A stretch of DNA of 64,000 nt from Stomoxys calcitrans (GCF_963082655.1 NC_081552.1:189298075-189362074); one strand, 5' to 3'. Shown: positions 11,501-24,614, numbered from the stretch's first letter. Numbers and translations are program-made. Notes: generated by a model from the letters alone, not told the origin.

Positions 11501-12515
11501 TTTTAAGATATATGACTTAAGCCCAAGTCTAGTCAGTCAGTAATTTTGCACACCTATCCTAAATATCGAATAGAACCTTGCAAGATTTTCTTACGATAGA
11601 ACAAAAATTTTTGATTTCTACAGCCCTAAAAAGTCATCTAAATCTGGAACGTCAAATATAATATGTCACGCCCAATGTTGTAGAGATTTGAACAAAAATG
11701 TGGTCTCTACTGCCTTAAAAGTCCATATCGGATGAAAGTTTATAAGTGGGAGTCATGTCTAAATCAGGACCGATTTTATTGAAATAATGCGTGCGTATTG
11801 GGAAGCCTAATAAAACATCTCATGCTGAATTTTGTTAAAATCGGACCAAAATTGTGGCTGGTAAAGCCTTAACATTCCATATCGTATGAAAGTTTATATA
11901 TGGGAGCTATATCTAAATCTGGACCGATTTTCACGAAATTTTGCACACATATGTGGACGTCAAATAAAACACCTCGTCCTAAATTTTGTAGAGGTAGGGC
12001 AAAAATTGTGACTGTTACAGCCTTAAAATTCCATATCGGATGAAATATATATATGGGAGCTATATCTAAATCTGTCCCGATTTGGTCGAATATCAGATGA
12101 AAGTTTATATATATGAGCTATATCTAAATCTGGACGGATTTTGACGAAATTTTTCACACGTATTAAGACGTCAAATAAACACCTCATGCTAAATTTTGTA
12201 GGGATAAAAGATATATATGGGAGCTATATTTAAATCTGGACCGATTTTTACGAAATTTTTCACATCTATGTATTCAAAATGAATAGCGTTCGTCCTTGGG
12301 GCAAAGAAGTGACGTGCAAAATTTCATGACAATCGGACAATAAATGCGACCTGAAACTTGATCACAAGAACATAGGACATAGCTAAATTGAATCAGGAAG
12401 TGATTATAAGCCGATCGGTACGATTAACAATGGGTCTAACTCTTCTCCTTCTTAGCGTTGCAAACAAATCCACAAACTTATAATACCCTGTAACTCAATG
12501 GTGGTGTAGGATATA
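11501..12515 (-). repeat. DINE-like element, 'gggagctatatctaaatctg' subtype
   Basis: About six internal units have 'gggagctatatctaaatctg' and 'gaccgattttgacgaaa'. The head at the right end reads, in reverse, 'tcctacaccaccattgagtt'. The subtype recurs at 28.3-28.6, 29.6 and 60.1 kb. Confidence 0.7.
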
Positions 12516-12659
12516 AAAATACGAAGATAACATACAGGTGAGATAGCAAAACTGATGAATCGTATGTAAATTGATAATTTCGACAAACATTTTAAATAAC
12601 ATATGAATACAAAAGGTGACATATCATAAGACAACGACATGTGATGTAATAGACTTAAC

Positions 12660-13598
12660 AACCTATTTGGTGAAGAGGATGGGCGTTTTATCTCAATAAA
12701 TGGCCCCATGCCCGTCCGTCTGTCGAAAGCACGCTAACTTTCGAAGGAGTAAGGCTAGGCGCTTGAAATTTTGCACAAATACTTTTTGATATAGCTGCCA
12801 TATAAACCGATATTGGGATTGACATCTTGAGCCTCTAGAGGGCGCAAATCTGATTTGACTGAAATTTTGCAAGTGGGGTTTTAGAGTCACTTCCGATAAC
12901 TGTGCTAAATATGGTTCAAATCGGTTCATAACCTGATATATTAGCTGCCATATAAACTGATCATCGGCCTTAACTTCTTCCGCTTTTAGTGGTTGCAATT
13001 CTTATTCGATTTTGCTGTAATTTTGCACGTGGTATTTTGGTTTCACTTCCAACAACTGTGCTCGATATGGTTCAAATCGGTTTATAACCTGGCATAGCTG
13101 CAATATAAACCGATTTTGGATCTTGACTTCTTGAGCCGCTAAAGGGCGCAATTCTCATCCGATTTGGCTAAAATTTTGCAAGAAGTGTTTTGTTATGTCT
13201 TCCAACAACTGTGCGTAGTATGGCGCAAATTTTATAGAAATTGTACACAACGACTTCTTTCAGGACCTTCAATATATGTGTCCAATATGGTCTATATCAA
13301 TCTATAGCTTGATACAGCTCCCATATAAACCGATCTCCCGATTTTGCTTCTTGATCCCCTACAAGGCGCAATTCGTATCCTAATGGGCTAAAATATTACA
13401 CAATGACTTCTAAAATGTTCAGCATTCAATTCATTTATGGTCCGAATCGGACTAAAGCTTGATATAGCTCCAATACCATAACAGTTCTTATTCATTTTTC
13501 TTTGTTTGCCTAAAAAGAGGTACCGCGCAAAGAAGTCGACAAATGGTATCCATAGCATAAGATACGGCCCGGCCGTAGTTAGCACGCTCTTACTTGTT
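12660..13598 (+). repeat. DINE-like element with tail palindrome
   Basis: The head has 'gcccgtccgtctgtcgaaag' at ~12710. Internal units have 'tagctgccatataaaccgat' and 'gagcctctagagggcgcaa'. The tail palindrome (tacggcccggccgta, 13563-13577) is followed by 'gttagcacgctcttacttgt'. The subtype differs from the 1-1436 element. Confidence 0.75.
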
Positions 13599-13924
13599 AC
13601 TTCTCATTTTTGTTTAAAATATAGGTGATGGGAAATTAACGATAGTATCGACACTATCGGTATTTTATGTTATAAATATCAACTCTATCGAGAACGAAAG
13701 TTGGGTCTTAAGTTGAAATTGTAAATTTTTAGCATCAAAAATAGTTTTATTGTTTCTCAAAGTATCCTCCAACATGATTTATATACTTTTCCAAACTTTT
13801 TCGCTCAACTAGTGCTAGCAAATCATAGGTAATTAATAAATATCGCTAGTATCAATTGATATTCAGAAAAAAATCGATAGTTTCGATAGTCCCATTGATA
13901 TTTCGCCAGCCCTAGCTCAAACCG
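13599..13924. other. Unassigned DNA with short inverted repeats, no gene seen
   Basis: Several 'cgatagt/actatcg' motifs occur, such as 'cgatagtatcgacactatcg' at ~13639 and 'tcgatagtttcgatagtc' at ~13873. They can form small hairpins and may come from a decayed element. No coding frame is evident. Confidence 0.35.
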
Positions 13925-14240
13925 ATTGGGTAGGAACTTTTTGCCACTTCGATTGAGACACCTCTGGAACATGGTTATGAAAATGGTTGACCACGCATTT
14001 CTTCTTAATGTGCGGGAATTTGAAGAAGTTATTGGGAGCCGCTGCTTCTGTTCCTAAATGGAATGTTCATGGGCAAATTTGCATTTGCATTGGGGCCGAG
14101 GTCAGGGCTGTACGACGGATGACCCATCGATTCGACGTTTTTGCCGGTCAAAAATGTGCTGGTTTGAGCCGATGTGTGAGAGCTCGCTTTGTCATGGTGA
14201 AAATTGTTATTCTTCTCTTGTTCGTTTTTCAAATTTCTGC
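13925..14240 (-). pseudogene. mariner transposase C-terminal fragment interrupted by a SINE scrap
   Basis: The minus strand encodes 'HDKASSHTSAQTSTF', the second-Asp motif of mariner, and 'HPSYSPDLGP', just before the third Asp. Downstream the frame is cut by 'NANANLPMNIPFRNR', the translation of a SINE 3' end (plus strand 14048-14090, 'ggaatgttcatgggcaaatt'). Mariner sequence resumes as a 'RGQPFS'-like C-terminal piece at 13925-14030. Confidence 0.75.
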
Positions 14241-14429
14241 CAAAATTTCAGGCATTGGTTACCGACCACCTCGGGTATATATGTTAACCACCTTACGCCA
14301 AATCCGGCGAAAAATGCATCATTTATGAACCCATTGCAGCTACATTTCAATGTGATACGATTTGGACCAAACACGGTACGGACGTCGAGTGGACTAATAA
14401 ATACAATTCACAAGTTGTTAAAATAGAAT

Positions 14430-14690
14430 ATTGGTCAATATGGCAGCTATATCCAACTATAGACCGATTTGAATCATATAAGGAAAGGATGTCGAAGAGC
14501 TTGACATAGCTCCCTGAAATCGGATAGTAAATTCGTCTCTTTTGGGCTCAAGACCTTAAATCGGGAGATCTGTATAGAGGACATTGGTAGTGAAAGGGTT
14601 ACGATATGAAGTAGCCAATTGCCATTAGAAGCTCAAACTTTATATTCTCTGCAAATTTCATAAAAATCGGTTCAAAGGTTTTATATTAAA
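14430..14690 (-). repeat. DINE-like fragment
   Basis: One to two units: 'atggcagctatatccaacta', 'tcgaagagcttgacatagct' and 'ttcataaaaatcggttcaaa'. No termini were found. Confidence 0.55.
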
Positions 14691-16262
14691 TGAGGAATGA
14701 ATCCACAAACACTTTGATTTTTGTGTATCAAACGAAAATGTAAAACGAAAAATAAATTTTTTACTATTTCCATTCATCCATTATATGCCTAAGAAAGCCG
14801 ATATGATAAACTTCTCACCTTAATCGGCTATAATTTTTTTTTTTTCAATGACTCTATTCGTTGGTTCATTACTTTCCATTCGTCGCAAATGGCATACACC
14901 TATGAGCGTATTAATTTTGAAACTCTCAAAGACACAAATTTAGTAAAATTTTCACTTACCGTTTATTATATGCTGCAAATTACAAAACAAAGTCCTTTCC
15001 AACTGCAACACTTTGTCCATTGTCGGTATTCTTCAATGTCATATTCGCTAAAAGAATTGCATGTGTACTTTATAATTCTTATGTAGTGTTACCAAATCAC
15101 TAAACATTGACATTACTTTGCCTCTCTTAAACATTTTATCTTAATTCACACCACAAATACAATAACTCTCGTTCCAATGTTCTCAATTTTTCCTTTCAAT
15201 TCAACATGCGTATAGATTGTTGCTTACCAAAGCATTGTTAGTGCTTTTAGTTCTTCCTTTTCATTCGCACTCATGCATTCTCATACATTTGTATTTGTTT
15301 GTTGACAAGTTCACCACGATCTGTTATTACGACGCACACACATAGTTTCCTCGAAGGAATTTGCAATCACTTAAAACACATTTTTTATGATGTTAACGAC
15401 TAGTTTTTGTAAATATTTTTATATTATCCACTTAATTAACAAATAAACAAGATTTTAACACAAAATTTGAAACAAATTGAGCACCTTAAATGCTTTAATT
15501 TAAAGAAAAGACTGCAGCGATTTACAAACCGACCGACACAAGTTAAAGAAATACGGAAACTGAAGAAATAAAAGAAACAGAGTTACCATCGTCTGTGTTT
15601 TTGCTAATTGTCGGTGAGGAATGAAAGGTAAACAAAGGGCGTATAAAGGGAGCTGCTGAGGGCGTTTTTTAAAAGAGAAGCAGACATTTACATATTAGAG
15701 AAAAGTTATGCAAAAGATTAAAAAGGATTAATTAAAATCTTAATTTGGTGTTAATTAAATATGTAATTACTAATCATGGCGGGTTTAATTGGTTATCTAT
15801 CTACAAACAAATGTCGAACTGATGAAGCGTAGTAATGAAAATTGCCATTACCCAACATGATTTGCCAAGGCCTGCGTATACAAGAATCATTCTAGGGGAC
15901 TTTAAAAAGCTTTGTAGTTAGGTAAAGGGAAGAAGGGTAAAACGAAACTAAAGCGGGAGCAGGAAACTTCCACACAGAAAAAAGTAACTCTAAGAAAGAA
16001 CAAAATACCAATTTTGCATGTGAAATTTAAAATTCTCTACGAATTTGAACATTGAATTGAAGACTTAATTTGTTGAAGAACGTTTGAAGAGACTCGACTG
16101 GTAAAATAATTAAAATTTTGTGGATTATCAACAAATTCATTTGTTGAGTTATTTTTAAAATACGCGTACTACCATGCAAACCCGGTTCGAATCCTCCGGT
16201 CAGTCAAACAATTTTTTTTTGTTATTTTTTCTTTAAACATATTTTAGAAAACTCAGCTAAAG
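14691..16262. other. No gene seen; one isolated B-box-like site
   Basis: Single-copy-looking, AT-rich DNA. At 16176-16190 there is 'ccggttcgaatcctc', a pol III B-box-like string, followed by a poly-T run at ~16211. No matching A box or cloverleaf could be built, so no tRNA gene is called. Confidence 0.45.
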
Positions 16263-16840
16263 CAAGTAAAACCATGCTAAGTTCAGACGGGCCGAATCTT
16301 GGCCCTAAATCTTCAATTTAGTTGGAGGGGATAATTTTCTTCTACATTCTAAACTTCTGTCAAACTTCTGTCAGCAAAAATTAAAGATTCTAGGAACCGA
16401 ACAAGGATGATCGAGAGACCAGTTTACATGGGGCTATATCAGGTTATAGACCGATTGTTGGAAGTTTTCACAGAACACAACATGCTTAATTTCAGCCAAA
16501 TCGGACAAAAATTGCGGAGCTATATTAGGTTATAGACCGATTTACACCGTACTAGGCACAGTTGTTGAAAGTAGCAGAATACTACATGTGAAATTTCAGC
16601 CAGATCGGACAAAAATTTCGGCTTCCAAGAGCTCAAGAAGTCAAATCGAGAGATCGGTTTATATATCTAAATCTGAAGCTATATCTAAATCTGAACCGAT
16701 ATGACCAATTTTCCATCTCCAATGACCTACATCAATATTAAGTATATGTGCAAAATTTCAAGCGGCTAGCTTTACGCGTTCGACCGTTATCGTGATTTCG
16801 GCAGATATTAATATTGCACAGATAATTAATATTGAAGCAG
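16263..16840 (-). repeat. DINE-like element, minus orientation, joined head-to-head with the next
   Basis: It begins with the reverse tail 'caagtaaaaccatgctaagt' and a diverged palindrome (gttcagacgggccgaat, ~16281). Units have 'ggggctatatcaggttatag', and the head remnant is at ~16780-16810 (cgttatcgtgatttcggcag). Confidence 0.7.
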
Positions 16841-17120
16841 GTCGTTGGGGATTGCAAATGGGCCATATCGGTTTAGATTTAGATATAGCTACCATATAAA
16901 CCGATCTCCCGATTTGATCTCATGAGGCCCTGGAAGCCAAAATGTTTGTCCGATTTGCCTGAAATTTTGCGTATAGTGTTCTGTTATGACTTTCAACAAC
17001 TGTGTTAATAACCGTCCAAATCGGTGTTTCACCAGACACAGCTTCCATATTTTAGCAGAATCCATGGTAGTGGGTTCCCCAGATTAGGCCCGGCCGAACT
17101 TAGCACGCTTTTATTTGTTT
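16841..17120 (+). repeat. DINE-like element, plus orientation, short
   Basis: It starts near 'ggtcgttggggattgcaaat', carries one unit, and ends with 'aggcccggccgaacttagca' and 'cgcttttatttgttt'. It lies back to back with the 16263-16840 copy. Confidence 0.7.
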
Positions 17121-17879
17121 TGTCTTACTTATAGATTTATTGTTGTGTTATATTTTGGCTTGCAAAGAGTGCCTTTCAGCAACAAATTTGTACTTTCGGT
17201 CGCTGAGATTCCATATAAATTGTTGCATGAAAATTAACAAATTTCTTTGTCGTTTTTTCGACAAAAATTGTTGTATTTCAAAATTATTTTTATCTATGCA
17301 GAAATAATATCCCATTGTGAAACATATGATTGTGCAAAGCTGTAAGGTGCATGCAAAAAAAAAATAAAACGTTTGGAATAACTTTGCCTTAAACAAATCT
17401 TTTTAAAATTAAGTACGCAACTCAAACGAAATTTTCGGTAGCAGTAACAACATTGATGTCTCCACTGGAAAATAGATCTGAAAACTACAAGATGGCGACA
17501 GTTATGATTTATAATTTTACCCGATTTTTAATCATATTTGACAAATAAAATACATATGTATGTACTGAAATTAAACGTTTTTATGTGCAAATAATTTTTG
17601 TTCATTTTGAATGGACCTATCACAGCATACATTTTCATTGGTAATTGCAAAAAAATCTCCAATGCCGTCTTATGTCACCCTGTTATGCAAAGAAAATTTC
17701 ATTTGAGCTGCGTACCTGCAAGCAAAATTTTCTCTTCGATCTGGGTAGATTAATTGCCGACTCCCCTGATTGACGACTTTGTTGATAGCCATCACTGATT
17801 GCCTCACAATTGATCACTGTACCCTCTCGTATGACTTTGATAAAAGAACAAAAGACTTCAATCATCCTTGATTCATTCC
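17121..17879. other. AT-rich DNA, no gene found
   Basis: No repeat family from elsewhere in the window and no conserved coding motif. The frames here are short and AT-driven. Confidence 0.45.
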
Positions 17880-19610
17880 TCTAAATCCTCCAATGCCTAA
17901 AAGAAAAAAGAGCCCAGTATCTTATTCCTGCTATGACTTAAAATGATAACTATCTTCGGCGGCGTCAGTTCCATGACACCAGCCACAAATATTATCATTC
18001 CTAATGCCAATGCAAGACATATGTGTACTTAGCTTATTGTGTCCTGATAGAAATCCTGTGACTGTTCCTAGGCGGATCCTTGCCATCGATAAAAGCGCAT
18101 CTATGTTACGGCTGAAGCGTTCGTCCCATAGTTGTTTCGTATGCTCACAACTTATAGTTTCGTTCCATCTGCTTAACCACGTGCCCTTAAAACGCAGCCG
18201 GAGCCCCTAATAAATATGTGAGAGAGGCAGGTGAAGATTCGCACCCTCTCTCGCAAGCAAATCCGCCTTCTTGTTACCTGTCACATCCTTGTGATCAGGG
18301 AAAGGGTCACCCTGTGGTGCCTATGTAGTAGCTCCAGAGAAAGACATTGACATTGATACTGCGCTCTAGATCCTATGCTCGCACCCATAAGAGACTTAAT
18401 CACTGCCTGACTATCGCCAAATATGCAAATATCCGACCGGTTAATGTTCCTTGACTAGCTCCGCTGCCCTGGCAATCGCAAAAACCTACGCGTGATAGAT
18501 TCTGAAATCGTCCCTCATCCAATGAGAGACATCTAATTGTAGTTTCTCGCAGTGTATTCCACAACCGGTCCCACTATAAATCTTCGATCCATTTGTAAAG
18601 AGATTGAAATCCCCAAGCCTGACCCTCCCTTTCTACAACTCCGCCAAGGTAGTTATTATCACTTGTAACCTGCTGTCCACAGTATCCACCCTCGTCATGT
18701 AGTCAGTCCGCAGGTCTGCAATAGCCCCGACAAGTATACCCGAGTGGCTGGCCGGCAGACTTTGAAGTTGATAGTCTTTAAAGTGTCTCTCGGCCGATAT
18801 GCCAACGTAAAAGTCAATCGCAGCGTAAAAGTCAATCGCTGTATACCTAGCAACACCTCGAAGGACCTAGTCGCAGTTGTACTCATAGCCCCACTTATAA
18901 ATCTCAAAGCCATCCTATTCACCCTATCCATGTTCAGCACATACTACGCATACTCAGTCACCGGCATATGTCAGAACCGGCCGCACCACCGCCTATTAAA
19001 GCCAGTGCATCAATCAAGGCCGCAGACCCCATCTACTGCCAACGAGCCTCTGACACGAATAAAGAGCAGCGAAAGCCTTCCTTATCCTAGCCTCTCTATT
19101 GAAGCCCCAATTAAACTTACTATCCAGAATAACCCCAATAAATCTAGCCGACCTGGATAGTCCCAAAGACGTTTCCTGCAACCTTGGCAGTCTGAACTCA
19201 GGCACCTTTGTCCTCCTTGTGAAAAACTCCAATTCGGTCTTCCCGGCGTTAACCCCTAGACCACAATCAGTAGCCCAAGAAGCCGTGGTCCCAAGAGCAG
19301 CATGCAGAACCCCAGAATAACCCCGAGAAGTCTAGCCGGCCTGGTCAGTCCCAAAGTCTTCCCTGCAACCTTGGCAGTCTGAACACAGCCACCTTCCTCA
19401 TCCTCGTGAACAACACCAAATACAGTCTTCCCGGCGTTAACCCCTAGACCACAATCAAAAGTCCAAGAAGCCGTGGCGCCAAGAGCAGGGTAGGGTATCC
19501 AGGAACTTCCCGGTTACTAAAATAACTAGGTCATCAGCATAAGCGCATACCTTGACCAGTAGGGTCTGAAGTCTCCACAGAATATTGTCGACCACAAGAA
19601 TCCAAAGCAA
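17880..19610 (-). pseudogene. Non-LTR retrotransposon remnant (RT to RNase H/C-terminus)
   Basis: This minus-strand remnant is more GC-rich than its surroundings. Reading from the right it encodes an RT active-site box 'AYADDLVILV' (near 19525-19550), then 'GLGVNAGKT', 'ARFIGVILDSKFNWGF', 'CQRLVGSRWGL', 'NRMALRFISGA' and, further left, RNase H-like and C-terminal pieces. Stops and frameshifts are frequent. A ~190-bp segment covering 'GLGVNAGKT..ARFIGVILD' is tandemly duplicated (about 19120-19310 and 19311-19490). RT plus RNase H suggests the R1/LOA/I group; the clade is not resolved. Confidence 0.75.
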
Positions 19611-20445
19611 AACACATGCTTTTCGCCTATGCCGAAGACATTGACATCATAGGTCAGTCACCGGAAGTAGTAACTGCTGGCTTTGAAAGGATCGGAAGAG
19701 AGTCAGTGAAAATGGGTCTGGCAGTAAATGGAGATAAGACGAAATGGATGGTTTCAACTTCCAAAACGCCTTGTACAGCTGAGCAGATAAAGAAAATAGA
19801 GAAAGGTGGGAACCACATCAATGAGAGAGTCAATAACTTTATATACCTCGGCACCGCCGTAACCGAAACGAATGACACCTGTTTTGAGATTAAGCGAAGA
19901 ATAATACTGGCAAACAGATGCTACTTTGGACTAAGTAAGCAGTTAAGAAACAAGGTTACCTCTCGACAATCGAATATTTCACTATACAAGACGCTGATAC
20001 TACCCGTGCTGTTATATGGTTCTAAAGCATGGGTACTTGTGAAAGCAGATGAGGCAGTGCTTGGAATATTTGAGAGAAAGATTCTTCGTAAAATATTTGG
20101 ACCAGTTTGCGATAATGGAGAATATAGGCTACGTATGAACCACGAGCTGTATGACGACGATAGCATGGTTACACGCATCAAAATACAACGGCTGCGTTGA
20201 CTAGGTCATGTTGTCAGAATGGATGAAGAAGCTCCAGCAAAAAAGTCTTTTGAAGGCAAACACGGTGGTACACGCAAACCGGGAAGACCAAAAGCCCGAT
20301 GGAAAGGTCAAGTGGTGGGAGTCACCTCGAAACTTGGTGTCAGAGATTTAAGAATGAGCGCAGAAGATCGAGGCGCTTGGAACGTTATTCTACGTTCGGC
20401 TAGTGGAACAAATATTCTGTCAAAGCCAATTAAAGTAAAGTAAGT
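19611..20445 (+). pseudogene. Non-LTR reverse transcriptase C-terminal fragment
   Basis: It encodes the RT palm box as 'LLFAYAEDIDIIG' (normally YADD, so the first catalytic Asp is Glu), 'KMGLAVNGDKTKWM', 'FIYLGTAVTE', 'TLILPVLLYGSKAW', 'FERKILRKIFGPV' and the distal 'RLR.LGHVVRMDEEAPAKK', 'GRPKARWKGQV' tail. One stop (TGA) falls between RLR and LGHV at ~20200; otherwise the frame is open to 20443. It resembles the endonuclease-RT elements common in insects and is a different family from the antisense fragment on its left. The N-terminal half is missing and it is inactive. Confidence 0.85.
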
Positions 20446-20519
20446 AAATTAATCCAAAGCAGTGGAGAAATAACCCCACCCTGTACCCTGCTTACATTCA
20501 CCTTCACCGAAGTGGCCTC

Positions 20520-21724
20520 AATGACACGGTCTTAAACCTCATATAGCTCACATATAAACCGTTCTCCTCTAGAGGTCGGAATTCTTATCCGATATGGTTA
20601 AAATTTGGTAGGATGACGTTTTGTATGATATGATGTACCAAGTATGATCCGAATCGGTCTGAAACCTGATATAGCTCCCATATAAACTGAACTCCCAATT
20701 ATACATCTTGAGACTGTAGAGGTCACAATTATTATCCGATTTGATTGACATTTTGCGCTATGTCGTCTCCTTTGACATTCAACATACGTGCCAAGTATGG
20801 CTTGCATCGGTCTAAAACCTGATATAGCTGCCATATAAACCGATCTCCTGATTTTAATTCTAGAGCTTCTGGAGGGCGGAATTCATATCCGATTTGGCTA
20901 AAATTTTGTACGATGACGTTCTCTATGTTATTAAATAGATGTGCCTAGTGTGACCAGAATAGGTCTAAAACCTGATACATATAGATCCCATATAAACCGA
21001 TCTCCCTATTATATACCTTGAGCCTCTAGAGTGCTCAATTCCTATCCGATTTGGCTGAAATTTTGCGCAATGTATCCTTTGACAATCAACATACGTGCCA
21101 GATATGACCTGAATCGGTCTGAAATCGGATATAGCTCCCATATAAGCCGATCTCCTTATTTTAAATCTTAAACCTCTAGAGGGCACAATTCTTATCAGAT
21201 TTGATTGACATTTTGCGCAATGTCATCTCCTTTGACAATCAATGTACGTGCCAAGTATGGCCAGAATCGGTCTAAAACCTGATATAGGTCCCATAAAAAC
21301 CGATCTCCCGAGTTTACTTCTTGAGCTACCAGAGGGCGCAAAACTCATCCGATTTGGCTTAAATTGTTCAGAAGTCATAGTGCAACATCCAACATACATG
21401 ACAAGTTTGGCCTTTATCGGTACATAACCTGTTATAGTGCAAACATAAACCGAACTCCCGAATGCATAATTATTATCCGATTTGTCTAAAATTTTGCACA
21501 ATTACTTCTACTATGGTCTCCAACATCCAAACCAAGTATGCCAAATGCAATCCATGGTAGAGGGTATATAAAACCCCAGTGTATCTTTAAATCCGGATTT
21601 AATGGCTCGTTCATCTGTTTTTCGTTTATAAAATCAGCTGACGAAAGCCTTAAATCCGAATTTAATGAGCAGTGTAACGGGGTTTAAGATTCGGCCCGGC
21701 CAAACTTAGCACACTTTTACTTGT
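20520..21724 (+). repeat. DINE-like element
   Basis: About six units of ~160 bp have 'tgatatagctcccatataaa', 'cgatctcc' and 'ctagagggc.caattcttatc'. The tail has 'aagattcggcccggccaaac' and 'ttagcacacttttacttgt' ending at 21724. Of its unit repeats, 'ctagagg' and 'ttttgcgcaatgt' are the best preserved. Confidence 0.75.
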
Positions 21725-22830
21725 ATAACATAATCCTTGGTGCTGGATGTCCCCGATTCGACCCGTTCGATCTTAGGCCATTTTTACTTCTTTGAGTTCC
21801 CATGAGTTTTCCAGTTGTCCCAATGTAAGAGTTTTCAATGTTGATGGAGCTGATGACACAAATGAAAATGTCAATATATTCAAATATTTATATGCTGTTT
21901 TTTTCACCATTCCTGTGGTTGTTTGTATAGGGATTTTCTTGCATAACGCTCATTCATCACCACCCCGAGGCTTGAGAGGGGGATTTAGCAAATCCTGGTA
22001 TTTACTTAACAAATCATAAGAACATACATACGTTTATCGTTGTTTCCCCCTCTTCCACCCTCTCTGGGTATATTTATTTATGTATATTTGATTTTTTTTG
22101 TCCACCCACCAAAGTGTTTTGTGTCAAATGCAGACTTTATCTGTTTTTGATTTGCTTAAAGAATTAATGTCCTGGCATAGCGGCGTGCCATCATGCAAAC
22201 CAACATAAAAAAATCATACAAACATACATACGTAAAAAGGAACACCAAACATAAGTTTGACAAATAAACTTTGTCTGAACTCGAACATATTGTTGGTGTC
22301 CTCGTTTGATGTTGATGATGTTGTGGTTGTCGCTGTCGTTATCCTTCAATTCCCAGGATAAAAATAAATAAAATGTTTATTTGCTTGACTGCCTCTTAAT
22401 GGAAATCTGTTTGATTTTCGATTTTTGTTCCCAGTTCGTTCGTTCCGTTTGCTTGGCCGCAAATACGATTAAGGGTTATAATGAAGGCTATGATAACGAT
22501 GATGATAACGATAATGGTGAGTTTCGTCTGATTTGAAGGAATTGTTTGAAAAAGTAAAGCAAGTAATAGAATCAAATGGCCATTTATGGTTATTGCAGTT
22601 TAGCATAAGGCCCATATATCTGTTTTGATGTTTAAAAAATCCTAAGAACCATTAAGGATTATTTGGATCTCATAAAGTATTAGCCTAGTAATATGATTGA
22701 AGAATTATTTAGTGTTGCGAGCCCCCAAGACTAGTTTTTTTCTGCAGACTTTGGGGAGAAACCTGTTTGAAGGAAACTTTGTTGCTGTGTTTTTGGCTCA
22801 AATCTCGAGTTGAGCTTTCGTTTAGTGTGG
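21725..22830. other. Single-copy-looking DNA, no gene found
   Basis: It includes a short DINE-tail echo at 21740-21790 ('gattcgacccgttcgatctt') and then unremarkable sequence with GATGATAACGATAATG-type simple repeats near 22492-22520. No coding motif was found. Confidence 0.45.
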
Positions 22831-23510
22831 AGTCTGGTAACACATAAACAAACAAATGACAAACCTTTCCAATGGGGAGTCGTACAGACTAATCTCCCTT
22901 CTTTCACCAGTAGCCAAGACGCTTGTGGGACTACTGCAAAAGCATTCTATAGGTCCAGTGCCACGCAAACACCTCCCTCCATCCAGACCTGAAAAGCTGG
23001 GTCACGAATTATGTGTGTGGTCGCAAGTCGTTTGTGGAATTTAGAGATAACAAGTCGAAACCCAGAGTTCCCCAGAATGGGGTGATATCTCCGGCACTGT
23101 TTAATCACTCAATTCCACTCCCCCCAGACGGCATAGAGATCGTATCGAATGCGGACAATTGTACGATCATGGCATAAGGCCACCCAGTCACTAATGGGTA
23201 GGAAGTTTTGAGCACTAGCGAGCGAAAAGAGAATTTGGCCTTAAACGCTGGGTCTCAATTATCTATGTGGTCGCCAGTTGTTTGTGGAATGTAGAGATAA
23301 GAATTCGAAACCCCGTAGAGTGAAACAGGTGTAATATCTCCGACACTGTTTAACCACTACCTATCCTCAATTTCACTCCCTCCATACGACATAGGGATTG
23401 TATAATATGCAGACGATTGTACGATCATGGCATCTGGCCCCCACCCGTTGATGACATCTGCAATAGGTTAAACGTCTACCTCAACGAACTTGCCTCTCAT
23501 TTCGTTACCA
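22831..23510 (+). pseudogene. Jockey/R1-type RT fragment with internal tandem duplication
   Basis: The first part reads 'NGESYRLISLLSPVAKTL' (RT fingers). It then runs into the palm region twice, about 261 bp apart (from ~22997 and ~23258): 'WVTNYVCGRKSFVEF'-like, 'GVISPALFN', and the active site. In the second copy YADD is intact at the DNA level (23406-23417, then CTIMA); in the first it is NADN. Frameshifts interrupt both copies. The sequence ends near 'NRLNVYLNELASHF' (23460-23502). Confidence 0.8.
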
Positions 23511-23539
23511 CTTTTATAATTTTGGCCAAGTTGGATAGT

Positions 23540-24600
23540 AATTTCGCCACAAAGTCAAATTTAGAGATCGGTTTATATGGGACCTATATCAGGTTATGGG
23601 CAGATTCAAACCACAGTTTTTGGAAGTCATAGCAAGATGCCACTTGCAAATTTTCAACTACATCGGTCTATAATTATGCCCTCCAGGGGCTGAAATAGAA
23701 ATCGGGAGATCGCGATATATGGCAGCTATATCAGGTAATACCCGGCACAGTTGTTGAAAGTCATAGCAAAACGCCACCTGCGAAATTTCAGCCACATCGG
23801 TTAAGAATTGCGCCCTCTAGATGCGCAAAAGTTCCAATTGGGAGATCGTATTATATGGCAGCTTTATCAGGTTATAAACCAATTTGGACTATACTTGACA
23901 CAGTTGTTAGAAGTCAAAGGGGAACACCTAAGCCAAATCGGATAAGAATTCGAGCGCAATTCTAGAGGCTCAAGAAGTTGAGATTAGAGGTCTGTTTATG
24001 TGTCAGCTATATCAAAATAGTGGACCAATATAGCCCATTTACAATTCCAACCGACCTCCATTGCAAATAGCAAATTTTGCCCATAAACATTTCACTAAGA
24101 AACGGGGGCAAACTTCTCATATATCAATGAGTGCAGTCCGATTCAAGTTTAAGCTCAATGGTAAAGGGCTCCTTTTTATAGCCGAGTCCGAACGACGTGC
24201 CACAGTGCGACACCTCTTTGAGAGAAGTTTTACATGGCATAGTACCTCACAAATGTTGCGAGCATTAGGAGGGAAAAACCACTGCTGAAATTTTTTTCTG
24301 ATGGTCTCGCCAGGATTCGAAACCGGGCGCTCAGCGTCATAGGCGGATATGCTAATCTCTGCGCTACGGTGGCATCCAATAACAGGAAGTATTTTGCAAG
24401 CGCCTAGATTTACTCCTTCGAAAGTTGGAGTGCTTTCAACAGACATACGGAGGGGCGGATATGGCTAAAACAACTTGGTACGCCAAAACGATCAAGAATA
24501 TATATGCTTGGTGGGGTCTAAGATCAATATTTCCAATGACGAAATAGATACGGAATGACGAAATAGATACATCCCCATCCTATGATGGAGGGTTTAAAAA
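23540..24600 (-). repeat. DINE-like element interrupted by a SINE
   Basis: Units have 'tatatgggacctatatcagg', 'ggcagctatatcaggtaata' and 'gccctctagatgcgcaaaag'. The element is split at ~24069 by a minus-strand SINE and resumes at 24375 with 'ccaataacaggaagtatttt', then the head 'caacagacatacggaggggc' and 'acatccccatcctatgatgg'. So the SINE inserted after the element. Confidence 0.75.
24070..24374 (-). mobile_element. tRNA-derived SINE inside a DINE-like element
   Basis: The minus strand reads 'gccaccgtagcgcagag' (A-box region), then 'cgcccggtttcgaatcctgg' (B box, near 24310-24325), the conserved body with 'cggcacgtcgttcggactc'-type sequence, and the 3' end 'atgggcaaaatttgct'. The flanks suggest a short target-site duplication (tccat/tccaa), not clean enough to be decisive. 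Confidence 0.8.
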
Positions 24601-24614
24601 GTATCCTCAAAAAG

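Noticed and set aside
14058..14426. 122-codon plus-strand frame
   Set aside because: It is antisense to a mariner transposase remnant interrupted by a SINE scrap, so it is fortuitous.
16140..16220. tRNA gene suggested by 'ggttcgaatcc' and a poly-T run
   Set aside because: No A box at the right distance and the T-stem does not pair (CCCGG against CCTCC); no cloverleaf can be drawn.
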